This document shows positions 1-8,016 of a stretch of 64,000 nucleotides of DNA, in pieces. Made by a program: the position numbers and the translations under genes. Positions within the stretch are counted from its first letter, which is position 1. Each line of letters opens with the position of its first letter. Origin of the DNA: PALSA-1353 sp036267155 (GTDB taxonomy: Bacteria; Planctomycetota; Phycisphaerae; Tepidisphaerales; Tepidisphaeraceae). Below the pieces are notes generated by a model. That model did not search any database, was not told where the DNA came from, and saw nothing but the letters and a program-made list of their open reading frames with translations. The stretch is taken from positions 62,001-126,000 of the forward strand of contig DATAWP010000054.1 in assembly GCA_036267155.1 (NCBI GenBank), in the 5' to 3' direction.

Positions 1-2262
1 GCTTCCCGAATTGATGCCGCTGGTGTCGTGGGTGTGGAAATGGATGGGAACTTCCACCTCCTCGCGCAGGGCTTTTACCAGGGCATACGCGGCGTATGGC
101 TTGCACAAGCCGGCCATGTCCTTGATGCCGAGGATGTGCGTGCCCATGCGTACGAGTTCCTTGGCCATTTTCACGTAATATTTCAAGCCGTATTTGGAAC
201 GCCTGAGGTCGAGAATGTCGCCGGTGTAACAGATGGACGCTTCGCAGAGGGCGCTGGTTTTTTCGCGTACGGCGTCCATGGCGACCTTCATGTTTTCCGT
301 CCAATTGAGCGAATCGAAAATGCGGAAGACATCGATTCCATGCTCGGCGGAGCGAACGACGAACTCGCTGACGACGTTGTCGGGATAGTTGCTGTAACCG
401 ACGGCGTTGCTGGCGCGGAGCAGCATCTGGAAGAGGATGTTGGGGACGCGGGTTCGGAGCTGGTCGAGCCGGTCCCACGGGTCTTCCTGGAGGAATCGCA
501 TGGAGGTGTCGAAGGTGGCTCCGCCCCACATTTCCAGGGAGAAAAGCTGCGGGGCCAGATGGGCCACGGCTCCGGCGACCGCGAGCAGATCGTGCGTCCG
601 CACGCGGGTGGCCAGGAGCGACTGATGCGCATCGCGGAACGTGGTGTCGGTGAAGAGCAGGCGTTTTTGGCGGCGGACCCACTTCGCAAAACCCTCGGCG
701 CCAAGCTCCTGAAGCTTCTGTCTGGTTCCATCGGGCGGAGCGGCGCTGCGGAGATATTCGGGGACGGGCGGATCGGCGAAGTCGCGTTTGGGATCCACTT
801 TGCCCCTCACGTCGGAGCGGCCGTTGACGATCACGTCGCCCAGATAGCTGAGGATTTTGGTAGCCCGGTCGCGCTTGGCGCGGAAGCGGAAAAGTTCGGG
901 CGAGTCGTCGATGAAGGTGGTGGTGGCCTCGCCCTTGATGAAGGTGGGGTGCTGGATGAGATTTTCGAGAAAGGGGATGTTGGTCTTCACACCGCGGACG
1001 CGGAATTCGCTGAGGGAGCGGGCCATGCGATGAATCGCCTCGTCGAACGTCAGGCCCGAAGCGATGAGCTTCACGAGCAGCGAATCGAAATAGGGCGTGA
1101 TGACGGCCCCGCTGAAGGCGGTGCCGCCGTCGAGGCGAATGCCGAATCCGGCGGCGGAGCGGTAGGTGGTCAATCGGCCATAGTCGGGAATGAAGTGGTT
1201 CTGCGGGTCTTCGGTGGTGATGCGGCACTGAATGGCATAGCCGCGCGGTTCGATTTTGTCCTGGGCGGGGATATTCACCGGCGGCTCGTGCAGCTTGTGG
1301 CCCTGGGCGATGAGGATCTGGCTCTTGACGATATCGAAGCCGGTGACAACTTCGGTGACGGTGTGCTCGACCTGAATTCGGGGATTGACCTCGATGAAAT
1401 AAAATTCCTCGCGGTCGAGGTCGAGGAGGAATTCGACGGTCCCGGCGTTGCGGTAATCGACGGCCGCGCAGAGGCGCACCGCGGATTCGCAGATTCGCTG
1501 GCGGAGATTTCGGGGCAGATTAATGCTTGGGGCGATTTCGACGACCTTCTGATGGCGGCGCTGGACGGAACAGTCGCGTTCCCAAAGGTGGACGATATTC
1601 CCGTGCTGGTCGCCAAGGATTTGCACCTCGATGTGCTTGGCGCGGCGGATGTAGCGTTCGATGAAAACATCGGCGCGGCCGAAGGCGCTGCCGGCTTCGC
1701 GCTGGGCTTCTTCGAGGCGCGGGATGAGTTCATCGGATTTGTTGACGATGCGCATGCCCCGGCCCCCACCGCCGAAGCTGGCCTTGATGATGAGGGGAAA
1801 GCCGATTTCTTTCGCGGCGGCGCGGATTTCAGCGGGGTCGGCGAGGGCGTTTTCGGTTCCGGGGATGGTGGGAACGCCGGTTTCGTTCGCCAGCTTTTTG
1901 GCGGCGGTTTTGTCGCCGAACATCTCCAGCAGCTTGGGCGTGGGGCCGACGAAAATAATGTTGTTGTCCACGCACGCCTGGGCCAAATCAGCGTTCTCGG
2001 ATAAAAAACCGTAGCCGGGATGGATGGCATCGACATTGTTGGCCTTGGCGACGTCGATCAGGGCCTGGACGTTGAGGTATCCCTTGACCGGCTCACCGCC
2101 GTGGGGCGGGCCGATCTGGTATGCTTCATCCGCCTTGAAGCGGTGGAGTGAAAAGCGGTCTTCGTAGGTGAAAACGGCAACGGTGGCGAGCCCCAATTCG
2201 GTGGCGGCTCGAAAGACGCGGATGGCGATCTCACTGCGGTTGGCGACGAGCAACTTGCGCAT
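1..2262 (-). CDS. pyc: Pyruvate carboxylase, N-terminal part (runs off left edge)
   Basis: Biotin-dependent cytosolic enzyme that carboxylates pyruvate to oxaloacetate to refill the TCA cycle. The reading starts at the ATG at 2262 (MRKLLVANRSEIAIRVFRA), the classic biotin-carboxylase opening. An ATP-grasp glycine loop (KASFGGGGRGMR) lies near residue 160 and EVNPRIQVEHTVTE near 290. After a linker the carboxyltransferase domain begins near 537 with DTTFRDAHQSLLATR, which separates it from acetyl- or propionyl-CoA carboxylase subunits. About 754 of the usual ~1150 residues are present, so the rest of the carboxyltransferase and the biotinyl domain lie outside the window. It is divergent from the YkgJ-type gene at 2354. 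The identification is firm from motif order, and no frameshift was noticed in the visible part. Confidence 0.95.
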   Translation of the reverse strand, partial: MRKLLVANRSEIAIRVFRAATELGLATVAVFTYEDRFSLHRFKADEAYQIGPPHGGEPVKGYLNVQALIDVAKANNVDAIHPGYGFLSENADLAQACVDNNIIFVGPTPKLLEMFGDKTAAKKLANETGVPTIPGTENALADPAEIRAAAKEIGFPLIIKASFGGGGRGMRIVNKSDELIPRLEEAQREAGSAFGRADVFIERYIRRAKHIEVQILGDQHGNIVHLWERDCSVQRRHQKVVEIAPSINLPRNLRQRICESAVRLCAAVDYRNAGTVEFLLDLDREEFYFIEVNPRIQVEHTVTEVVTGFDIVKSQILIAQGHKLHEPPVNIPAQDKIEPRGYAIQCRITTEDPQNHFIPDYGRLTTYRSAAGFGIRLDGGTAFSGAVITPYFDSLLVKLIASGLTFDEAIHRMARSLSEFRVRGVKTNIPFLENLIQHPTFIKGEATTTFIDDSPELFRFRAKRDRATKILSYLGDVIVNGRSDVRGKVDPKRDFADPPVPEYLRSAAPPDGTRQKLQELGAEGFAKWVRRQKRLLFTDTTFRDAHQSLLATRVRTHDLLAVAGAVAHLAPQLFSLEMWGGATFDTSMRFLQEDPWDRLDQLRTRVPNILFQMLLRASNAVGYSNYPDNVVSEFVVRSAEHGIDVFRIFDSLNWTENMKVAMDAVREKTSALCEASICYTGDILDLRRSKYGLKYYVKMAKELVRMGTHILGIKDMAGLCKPYAAYALVKALREEVEVPIHFHTHDTSGINSGS

Positions 2263-2353
2263 GGACAAATCCTGAAGGTCTTGATTCGAGGCGCGGGAAA
2301 AATCCGGCGGTATTGTGGACAGAAGCCTTCGATTTGCAAGTTGACGACGGCGG

Positions 2354-2830
2354 ATGAATGCGATGATGGATGAGTTAAAACGATGGGTGCTGGCCGCGGC
2401 GAGCCGTACATTGGTGCGGGAGGAGGTGCGCCGGCTGTACGGCGAGTTGCAGGGGCGAATCGACCAGCGGCGGCCGATTTGCGTGATGTCCGGCCGATGT
2501 TGCCGGTTCGACGAGTATGGTCATCGTCTGTACGCGACAACGATGGAGCTGGCGGCATTTTGGGCGGAACTGGCCGATTTGCCGCCGATCCACGCCAAGG
2601 CGGGCCAGCCGGGGCTCTGTCCGTTCCAATCCGGCAAAATCTGCGGGGTGCATCCGATTCGGCCGATGGGCTGCCGGATATTCTTTTGCGACCCCAGCAG
2701 CGTTCAATGGCAGCAGGACATTTACGAGGAATTTCATGCCCGGCTCAAGGAATTGCACCGGGAACTGTCGATACCCTATGCGTATGTGGAATGGCGGTTT
2801 GCATGCGAAGCGCTGGGATTCCAGTTATAA
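2354..2830 (+). CDS. YkgJ-type CxxCxxCC cysteine-cluster protein
   Basis: A 158-residue protein of the YkgJ/Fe-S-oxidoreductase-like family (PF03692), whose members bind zinc or iron through clustered cysteines and whose reaction is mostly unknown. Visible cysteines are C43, C49 and C50 (ICVMSGRCC), then C89 (GLCPF), C97 (ICGVHPIRPMGC, ending at C107) and C112. The second cluster has the family's C-x-hydrophobic-H-x-x-R-P spacing. The N-terminus is a charged helix. Three in-frame methionines (2354, 2363, 2366) make the exact start uncertain. There is no signal peptide, so it is probably cytosolic. A promoter-like site follows the stop and serves the next gene, so this one may be monocistronic. 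Confidence 0.85.
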   Translation: MNAMMDELKRWVLAAASRTLVREEVRRLYGELQGRIDQRRPICVMSGRCCRFDEYGHRLYATTMELAAFWAELADLPPIHAKAGQPGLCPFQSGKICGVHPIRPMGCRIFFCDPSSVQWQQDIYEEFHARLKELHRELSIPYAYVEWRFACEALGFQL

Positions 2831-2843
2831 AAGTCAAATCATT

Positions 2844-2873
2844 TTGACATTGGCTTCGGCGAGCCGGTAGACT
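2844..2873 (+). promoter_or_regulatory. Sigma70-like promoter for the 2922 lipoprotein
   Basis: TTGACA at 2844-2849 matches the -35 consensus exactly. It is followed by an 18-base spacer and TAGACT at 2868-2873 as the -10. The ATG of the small lipoprotein is 49 bases beyond the -10, with GAGGAAGGCGAG in front of it as ribosome-binding region. Functionality is inferred from the match only. Confidence 0.55.
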
Positions 2874-2921
2874 ATTGATATAGAAGTCTCCGTAGCCCTT
2901 TTTTGTGAGGAAGGCGAGGTC

Positions 2922-3137
2922 ATGAAGCTTCTCACCGGATTAGTATTAGCGGCGTCGGCAGTTGCTCTGTTCGGCTGCGCGGCGAATGTTCCAGGGTATA
3001 GCGCGTCGGAGCGCTTTGCCCAGATTCACCGAAACAACGTCTATCAGAGCGAGGAAGCCAGCGACGATCTTGACCACATCCTGTTGCTTCGTCCAAGCAA
3101 TCAGGAATCAGTTTGGAACGTATACCATCGGGACTAA
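2922..3137 (+). CDS. Small lipoprotein, 71 aa
   Basis: A short secreted lipoprotein. It starts MKLLTGLVLAASAVALFGC, a textbook type II signal peptide with lipobox ALFGC and Cys19 as the acylated residue. The mature part (about 52 residues) is hydrophilic, with an acidic EEASDDLDH segment, and matches no family I recognise. A consensus-like promoter lies upstream and a strong intrinsic terminator (3188-3228) downstream, so it appears to be a complete stand-alone transcription unit. That supports it being a real gene despite its size. The function is unknown; envelope localisation is inferred from the lipobox. Confidence 0.75.
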   Translation: MKLLTGLVLAASAVALFGCAANVPGYSASERFAQIHRNNVYQSEEASDDLDHILLLRPSNQESVWNVYHRD

Positions 3138-3187
3138 CCGGCGATTTGCCGGCTTGGATCCGATGTGGGGCGTGGGGAAAATGCAAT

Positions 3188-3228
3188 GGCTCCGCCGGCG
3201 ATCATCGCACACGGCGGAGCCTTTTTTT
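3188..3228 (+). terminator. Rho-independent terminator
   Basis: A perfect 9-bp stem, GGCTCCGCC (3188-3196) with GGCGGAGCC (3213-3221), runs directly into seven T residues (3222-3228). A smaller stem CCGGC/GCCGG with a GATTT loop sits just after the lipoprotein stop at 3138-3152. Confidence 0.9.
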
Positions 3229-3258
3229 AGGTTGTGGCCGGGTTTTTGGTCGGGGTTT

Positions 3259-3453
3259 TCAGGATACGAGCCGCAATCGGGGCGTCTTTCGAACCCACGA
3301 CGCGATTCGCGTGGTCCGGTTTTTTGCCCCTTCGAGGTGCTCCAGGTACTGCTGTAGCGCGGATTCGTCGAATTGCGAGAGGAATTGGGGAGAGACCGTG
3401 GTATTGTACTGGCGAATCTCGTCGATCAGTTGACGTTTGTTCATGGCGGGCAT
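3259..3453 (-). CDS. Small conserved-looking cytosolic protein, ~64 aa
   Basis: The minus-strand ORF is open further upstream, but the gene probably starts at MPAMNKRQLIDEIRQYN (3453) or the second Met (3444). The protein is strongly helical and charged (KRQLIDEIRQYN, FLSQFDESALQQYLEHL) and ends in a basic tail (KNRTTRIASWVRK). The composition is that of a genuine small soluble protein, not an antisense shadow, and no gene lies on the opposite strand. I recall similar short KRQLI-EI proteins in planctomycetes but cannot name a family. It is divergent from the DUF4190 gene at 3541. It could be a small adaptor or nucleic-acid-binding protein; no function is claimed. Confidence 0.6.
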   Translation of the reverse strand: MPAMNKRQLIDEIRQYNTTVSPQFLSQFDESALQQYLEHLEGAKNRTTRIASWVRKTPRLRLVS

Positions 3454-3540
3454 ACTTTCAAATGGGGCCAATGGAAATGCCAAACAAACTGGCTCATCAT
3501 GTGATCGGTTCAAAGGTCCTTTTCACTTGAAATCGCAGCA

Positions 3541-4320
3541 ATGACGCAGACCAATTCGCCGTCAACGCCAACCCCGGGGATGCAGTCGATCCACGTGCCG
3601 GCGGCGCACGATCCGGCGGCGGACACCGATCCGCTTCTGCACCTGCACAAGATGTCCACGACGGCGGGCGTGGGGAACGAGGATTACGTCGCGGTCAACG
3701 TGACTGCGGTGGTGGCGGTGCTGTTCGGCTTGGCCAGCCTGCTGGCCGTGTTCAACACGGTGTTGCTCGTTTTCCCGGTCGTGGGCGTGATTCTCAGCCT
3801 GATCGCCCTCCACCAAGTCTCTAATAGCAACGGAACACAAACCGGAAAGGGGCTGGCCATCCTGGGCCTGGTGTTATCGGGGATCATCACGGCGGGGATT
3901 TTCTGCGTGCAGGGAGCGCAGGCCCTTCATCGGCGGGCGGATCAGGAAGCACTGGCGGCTCTGTGCCGGAAATACGGCCAGCTCGTCGTAGAGGAGAAAT
4001 ACGACCAAGCCTACGACCTCTTTGATTCCGACTTTAAAGATCGCGTGAGCAAACCGGCGTTCGCGGCCCGTCTGATCAGTATTCAGCACCGGAGCGATCT
4101 CCCGCCGATGAGCGCAGTTGAATGGAACGGCCTGGCCGAGTTCCATTCGGGCGACAACGGCGCGCAAACGGCCGATGCGGTCATCAAGATTCATTACAAG
4201 GGAATCACAGGGGAAGATCGGGAAGCGGCACATTTTCGCCAAACCGCAGGGGGGCCCTGGCTGATTGATAACCTTCCCGATCAGTTTCCAGCGATAAAAG
4301 CGGGTGAGCAGCCGAGATGA
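3541..4320 (+). CDS. DUF4190-domain membrane protein with C-terminal NTF2-like region
   Basis: 259 residues. A Pro/Thr/His-rich N-terminal tail (~1-55) is followed by two adjacent hydrophobic segments (about 58-88 and 100-122) with a GKGLAILGLVLSGI motif between and in the second, typical of DUF4190. From about residue 130 (DQEALAALCRKYGQLVVEEKYDQAYDLF) there is a soluble domain resembling NTF2-like or DUF4864 stress-type folds, probably on the outer face of the inner membrane. No Shine-Dalgarno sequence is obvious before the ATG at 3541; Met14 (3580) is an alternative. It has no clear operon partner, being divergent from the small minus-strand gene. The role is unknown. Confidence 0.75.
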   Translation: MTQTNSPSTPTPGMQSIHVPAAHDPAADTDPLLHLHKMSTTAGVGNEDYVAVNVTAVVAVLFGLASLLAVFNTVLLVFPVVGVILSLIALHQVSNSNGTQTGKGLAILGLVLSGIITAGIFCVQGAQALHRRADQEALAALCRKYGQLVVEEKYDQAYDLFDSDFKDRVSKPAFAARLISIQHRSDLPPMSAVEWNGLAEFHSGDNGAQTADAVIKIHYKGITGEDREAAHFRQTAGGPWLIDNLPDQFPAIKAGEQPR

Positions 4321-4462
4321 ATCCCGGGCATCCCGCTGGAAGCGCCGCGCGTTCAAGTCCTTCTCTTTTCAAGCGTTCCCGCAAATTCGTCCGATAATCC
4401 GATCAGCGGGGATACTCTGCCAGCGGCTCACGCGCGGCGGGATTCCTGCCGATACCGCCGAT

Positions 4463-4489
4463 GGGCGTTCCCACGGTCCGTAAACGCCC
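4463..4489 (+). promoter_or_regulatory. Leader hairpin before the TolB-like gene
   Basis: GGGCGTT (4463-4469) pairs exactly with AACGCCC (4483-4489) across a 13-base loop. It ends 13 bases before the ATG at 4503, so it could influence translation initiation. This is a weak claim based on structure alone. Confidence 0.25.
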
Positions 4490-4502
4490 GGCGAGGTTCA
4501 CA

Positions 4503-5738
4503 ATGATTCAATGGCATTGGAAAATCCTTCGATGGGTTATTTTGGGAGGGGCGTTTGTTTCAGTGCTGAACGCATCGGGCTGTTCGAGCGCCAACAAAAC
4601 AGCGGTGAGCCGCGACGCCTCCGGCGTGCCAACCATGGCCGCGACGGCCACGACCAACATCGCCATGGCCGCCGATCCCTCGGTTTTGTCGGCGGCCGCT
4701 CCGGCGGCGTCGGACCCGGTCGCACCCACCGTCAACGTCTACGGCGAATTTGACGGCAAACAGCGCGGCCCCGCCGCGGCGCATGGCGCCGGCGGATTCG
4801 AGGAACACACCTTCATTGACGAAGGCTTCGACAGCGATGTCAACATCGATCCCACCGGGAAATGGATGGTCTTCACCAGCACCCGCGACAGCGATCACCC
4901 CAATATTTATATGAAGCGCGTCGATGGCGTGTCGGTCATTCAATTGACGAACGACACCGCCGACTACGCCTTCCCCGCCTTCAGCCCGGACGGCAAACAA
5001 ATCGCCTTCTGCTCGACTCGGGCCGGTCAATGGGACATTTACACCATGGACGTCGACGGCAAGAACATCGTGCAGATCACCAACGATCCCATGCAGCACA
5101 TTCATCCGAGCTTCAGCCCGGATGGAACCCGCCTGGTGTATTGCTGCCTCGGCGGCAAGAGCGGGCAATGGGAGTTGTGGACGGTGGACCTGGCCACTTC
5201 CGAGAAACAGATGATCGGGTTCGGATTATTCCCCACCTGGTCGCCGCTGAAGACCGTGGATCGCATCGCGTTTCAGCGGGCGCGGCAACGCGGAAGCCGG
5301 TGGTTCAATCTCTGGACGCTCGATCTGGTGAATGGCGAGGCTTGCAAGGTGACGGAGGTGGCGGTCAGTTCCAACGCGGCCATCGTCTGTCCCAGTTGGA
5401 GCCCCGACGGCAAGGACCTCGCGTTTGCGACCATTGCCGAACCGAATAACTCCACGGCTGACAAACCGCTCGGCCAGCAGGATATTTGGACCGTCAACAG
5501 CGATGGCTCCGACCGGCACCGGGTGACGGATGGGGTTGGACTGAATCTCGGTCCCTGCTGGGCAGCGGACAACCGGATCTTCTTCGTGAGCGATCGGGGC
5601 GGAGCCGAATGTATCTGGTCGGCCGGCGTGAACAGCACCGGCGACCCGTCCCGCGTCGCCAGCCAGCCCCAGGACAAACCGGGCGACAAAACCGGCGGTA
5701 CGGATGCCGTCGGATCGACCGGAATCACGGGTGATTAA
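4503..5738 (+). CDS. TolB-like PD40 beta-propeller lipoprotein
   Basis: A 411-residue envelope protein. The start at 4503 gives a charged N-region followed by a hydrophobic stretch and a lipobox-like ASGC (Cys27); the longer reading from 4461 would bury this signal. From about residue 110 there are four to five WD40-like PD40 repeats (TNDTADYAFPAFSPDGKQIAF, ITNDPMQHIHPSFSPDGTRLVY and CPSWSPDGKDLAF are three of them, each shown in part), as in TolB and in prolyl-peptidase propellers. There is no amidohydrolase or peptidase domain. A Ser/Ala/Thr-rich linker follows the signal and a Gly/Asp tail ends the protein. It sits 44 bases before another lipoprotein gene, which suggests co-transcription. 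A scaffold role in the cell envelope is inferred; pal, tolA and tolQ are not nearby. Confidence 0.8.
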   Translation: MIQWHWKILRWVILGGAFVSVLNASGCSSANKTAVSRDASGVPTMAATATTNIAMAADPSVLSAAAPAASDPVAPTVNVYGEFDGKQRGPAAAHGAGGFEEHTFIDEGFDSDVNIDPTGKWMVFTSTRDSDHPNIYMKRVDGVSVIQLTNDTADYAFPAFSPDGKQIAFCSTRAGQWDIYTMDVDGKNIVQITNDPMQHIHPSFSPDGTRLVYCCLGGKSGQWELWTVDLATSEKQMIGFGLFPTWSPLKTVDRIAFQRARQRGSRWFNLWTLDLVNGEACKVTEVAVSSNAAIVCPSWSPDGKDLAFATIAEPNNSTADKPLGQQDIWTVNSDGSDRHRVTDGVGLNLGPCWAADNRIFFVSDRGGAECIWSAGVNSTGDPSRVASQPQDKPGDKTGGTDAVGSTGITGD

Positions 5739-5782
5739 TCGACCTGGCGAAGGATCGTTCCCCCGGCTTCAAGGATGAAGCG

Positions 5783-6505
5783 ATGAAAAAATTTGCAATC
5801 GGCGTGCTGATGATCGCGTGCTTTGGGTTTCCGACGGGGTGCGCCCACAAGCCCAAGCCTTACGGCGAAGAACAACAACTGTTTCTGCCCGGTACGCAAC
5901 ACCAGGTCTGGGCGATCGCACCGACGATCAACATCAGCGGACAATCCCAGATCGATCCGCTTTTGCAGAGCGATCTGGTTTATCAGGAAGTGCAGCAGGT
6001 ACACGGACTGACGGCAATTCCGGTCGATCGGGTGGTCGAGGTGTATGCCAGCCTCAAGATCAACAGGATTCAATCGGAGCAGCAGGCGTACACCGTGTGC
6101 CGGCTCCTGGGATGCGACGGGCTGGTGATTCCGACGGTGACGGCATACGACCCGTATGACCCGCCGAAATTCGGAGCGTCGTTGCAGTTGTTCGAGAAGC
6201 CTACGGCGCTGAACAAGGCTGTGAAGGTGGACCCGCGGTCGCTGGAGGAGAGTGGGACGCTGGCGTCGGCTACGCCGCCGTCGATGTCCGTGGCGACGCA
6301 CATGACGCAGGTCGTTGACCTGTACGACGCATCGGACGGAACGGTGCGCGACCGGGTTGCCGCTTATGCCAAGGGGCGGACCGATCCCAACGGACCCCTG
6401 GGTCCGGATGAGATTACCGTCAGCATGGACCGTTATTGTGCGTTCGGCTACCACGAATTGCTGGTCAGTATGTTGGAAGACTTACAGGATGCCGACGCGC
6501 AATAA
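5783..6505 (+). CDS. Hypothetical lipoprotein, 240 aa
   Basis: It starts MKKFAIGVLMIACFGFPTGC, a lipoprotein signal with a Cys at position 20. The mature protein has a region near residues 45-115 (VWAIAPTINISGQ, VVEVYASLKINR, LLGCDGLVIPTVTAYDPYDPPKFG) resembling the fold of FlgO/CsgG-type outer-membrane proteins, which use a 'determine a named value then scale with pathway components' pattern; this is only a resemblance. The end carries DEITVSMDRYCAFGYHELLVSML. It lies between the TolB-like gene and a 69-residue gene on the same strand with short gaps, so the three may form an operon. The function is unknown. Confidence 0.7.
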   Translation: MKKFAIGVLMIACFGFPTGCAHKPKPYGEEQQLFLPGTQHQVWAIAPTINISGQSQIDPLLQSDLVYQEVQQVHGLTAIPVDRVVEVYASLKINRIQSEQQAYTVCRLLGCDGLVIPTVTAYDPYDPPKFGASLQLFEKPTALNKAVKVDPRSLEESGTLASATPPSMSVATHMTQVVDLYDASDGTVRDRVAAYAKGRTDPNGPLGPDEITVSMDRYCAFGYHELLVSMLEDLQDADAQ

Positions 6506-6538
6506 TTTCCGCTATTGAGAATTCTGGAGATGAACCGC

Positions 6539-6748
6539 ATGAAGACGCTCAGCCTGGTAAAGGGTCGCCATCGTTTTTGCTTTCGATACGAGACGGGCCA
6601 GGAAGCCCAAGTCCTGGATACCCTGGTCGAAATGGTCAACCGCCGGGACCTTTCCTTTGATTGGTTTGACGCGGCCATCCTGTCTCATCAGCTGGGTCAG
6701 CATTTGGCAAAAGAATTGAAGGCCTTTTTGCCGAAAAAGGTTGCATAA
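6539..6748 (+). CDS. Small conserved-looking protein, 69 aa
   Basis: The start at 6539 (MKTLSLVKGRHRFCFRYETG) is chosen because GGAG at 6526-6529 lies nine bases before it, whereas the ATG at 6530 abuts the same site. The protein is soluble and balanced in composition, with the pattern FRYETGQEAQVLDTLVEMVNRRDLSFDWFDAAILSHQL split over two helices. I think similar short proteins occur beside other planctomycete genes but do not know the function. It follows the 240-residue lipoprotein gene by 33 bases and is probably co-transcribed. Confidence 0.65.
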   Translation: MKTLSLVKGRHRFCFRYETGQEAQVLDTLVEMVNRRDLSFDWFDAAILSHQLGQHLAKELKAFLPKKVA

Positions 6749-6781
6749 GGATTATCGGGTCGTCATGGAGGACGGCCAACC

Positions 6782-6823
6782 GTGAGACGGTTTAGTCTCA
6801 CAGTGAGACGGGGACCGTCTCAC
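6782..6823. repeat. Tandem GTGAGACGG inverted-repeat element
   Basis: Four arms occur in 42 bases: GTGAGACGG (6782-6790), GTCTCAC (6795-6801), GTGAGACGG (6803-6811) and CCGTCTCAC (6815-6823). Arms 1+2 and 3+4 form two small hairpins, or 1+4 can form one long stem, so alternative folds are possible. There is no T-run, so it is not a standard terminator. It separates the 69-residue gene from the recombinase gene. Confidence 0.75.
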
Positions 6824-6895
6824 CAGCGGGCCACCGATCACGCCGGGCGGTGGCAGATATTTCGAGCCTCAGATCTCGCCCACGCGGCCGGTTTT

Positions 6896-7966
6896 ATGAA
6901 CCCCACGAACGAACTGTCGGTCCCCGCTGCTGCGCCTCGCGGCGCAATGGTCCAAGAGAAAAACTTCACCCCACTGGTTCGCCAGTTTCTCGATTATCTG
7001 AAACTCGAGAAACACTTCAGCGACTACACGGTCAAGAGTTACGGCGCAGACCTGATTCAATTCGCGCAATTCCTCGCCGGAGAAATCGGCCGCGGCGGCG
7101 AACGCCAGCCTGCCGCGACGTCCACCTCCGACGAGCGCCACGTCAAGTGCGACACGCTCACTATCCGCGAGTTCCTTAACTATCTCTACGGCCAGAACTA
7201 CACCAAGAGCACGACGGCTCGCAAATTGGCGACGCTGCGCAGCTTTTACAAGTTCCTGGTCCGTCGCGGCATCGTCAGCGTCAATCCCCTGTCCACCATC
7301 CGGACGCCCAAGCAGGAAAAACGCCTGCCCAAGTGTCTCGACCTGGAGCAGGTGCAGAAGCTGCTCGAAGCACCGGGCGACGCCGACCTGCTCAGCGCCC
7401 GCGACAAGGCGATGCTGGAAGTCCTGTATAGCAGCGGCATCCGCGTGAGTGAACTGGTCGAACTGGAAATGGCCGACCTGGATTTGCAGGAAGGCGTCCT
7501 GCGTGTCCGCGGCAAGGGCCGCAAGGACCGCCTCACGCCCATCGGCAGCCAGGCGATCAAGGCACTGCAGCGATATTTCGAGCTTCGGTCGGTCGATTCA
7601 CGCTCCCAGGGCTCGCACGCCCACCGGGTTTTCCTCAACAAGCACGGCGAATCGCTCTCCACACGCTCGGTGCGCCGCAAGCTTGATAAATATCTGCTCT
7701 CCGCCGGCCTGGACCCCGGCATCAGCCCGCACACCCTGCGGCACAGCTTCGCGACGCATCTGCTCAACAACGGCGCGGACCTTCGCAGCGTGCAGGAACT
7801 GCTGGGCCATCAGAGCCTCAGCACCACGCAGATCTACACGCACCTGACGACCCAGCGGATGAAAGAGGTGTACGATCAGGCCCATCCGCGGGCGAATGAG
7901 CCTTCGATTCCGCTTCCATCGCAGGACAAACCGGCCCCGCCGTTTTATCCGGCCAAAGTTGGATGA
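6896..7966 (+). CDS. Tyrosine recombinase, XerC/XerD family
   Basis: A 356-residue site-specific recombinase, probably for chromosome-dimer resolution at dif. The N-terminal SAM-like DNA-binding domain (LVRQFLDYLKLEKHFSDYTV, then a block near 85-140) is followed by the catalytic domain. Catalytic residues visible are Arg in SSGIRVSELVEL, Lys in RVRGKGRKDRL, HTLRHSFATHLL (H-x-x-R), His in LGHQSLSTTQ and the nucleophile Tyr in IYTHLT. The ORF is open to 6782, but ATG 6896 or 6947 (MVQEKNFTPL) gives the usual family start. An insertion (GEIGRGGERQPAATSTSDERH) sits in the N-domain. XerC and XerD cannot be told apart from sequence alone. It is followed by a strong terminator. Confidence 0.9.
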   Translation: MNPTNELSVPAAAPRGAMVQEKNFTPLVRQFLDYLKLEKHFSDYTVKSYGADLIQFAQFLAGEIGRGGERQPAATSTSDERHVKCDTLTIREFLNYLYGQNYTKSTTARKLATLRSFYKFLVRRGIVSVNPLSTIRTPKQEKRLPKCLDLEQVQKLLEAPGDADLLSARDKAMLEVLYSSGIRVSELVELEMADLDLQEGVLRVRGKGRKDRLTPIGSQAIKALQRYFELRSVDSRSQGSHAHRVFLNKHGESLSTRSVRRKLDKYLLSAGLDPGISPHTLRHSFATHLLNNGADLRSVQELLGHQSLSTTQIYTHLTTQRMKEVYDQAHPRANEPSIPLPSQDKPAPPFYPAKVG

Positions 7967-7991
7967 CGGAGAGAATGGTTGGGAGAAACGA

Positions 7992-8016
7992 AAGCCGCCT
8001 TCGGGCGGCTTTTTTT
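7992..8016 (+). terminator. Rho-independent terminator after the recombinase gene
   Basis: AAGCCGCC (7992-7999) pairs with GGCGGCTT (8004-8011) around a TTCG tetraloop and leads into T residues up to 8016. This is an ideal intrinsic terminator, 26 bases after the stop codon. Confidence 0.92.

Noticed and set aside
28..2004. Plus-strand reading frame of 658 codons
   Set aside because: It is antisense to the pyruvate carboxylase gene, whose minus-strand reading has full family motifs; the plus frame has no recognisable domain.
2312..2339. TTGCAA with a CACAAT box on the minus strand before pyc
   Set aside because: Both hexamers are weak matches with a 16-base spacer, so it was not listed as a promoter.
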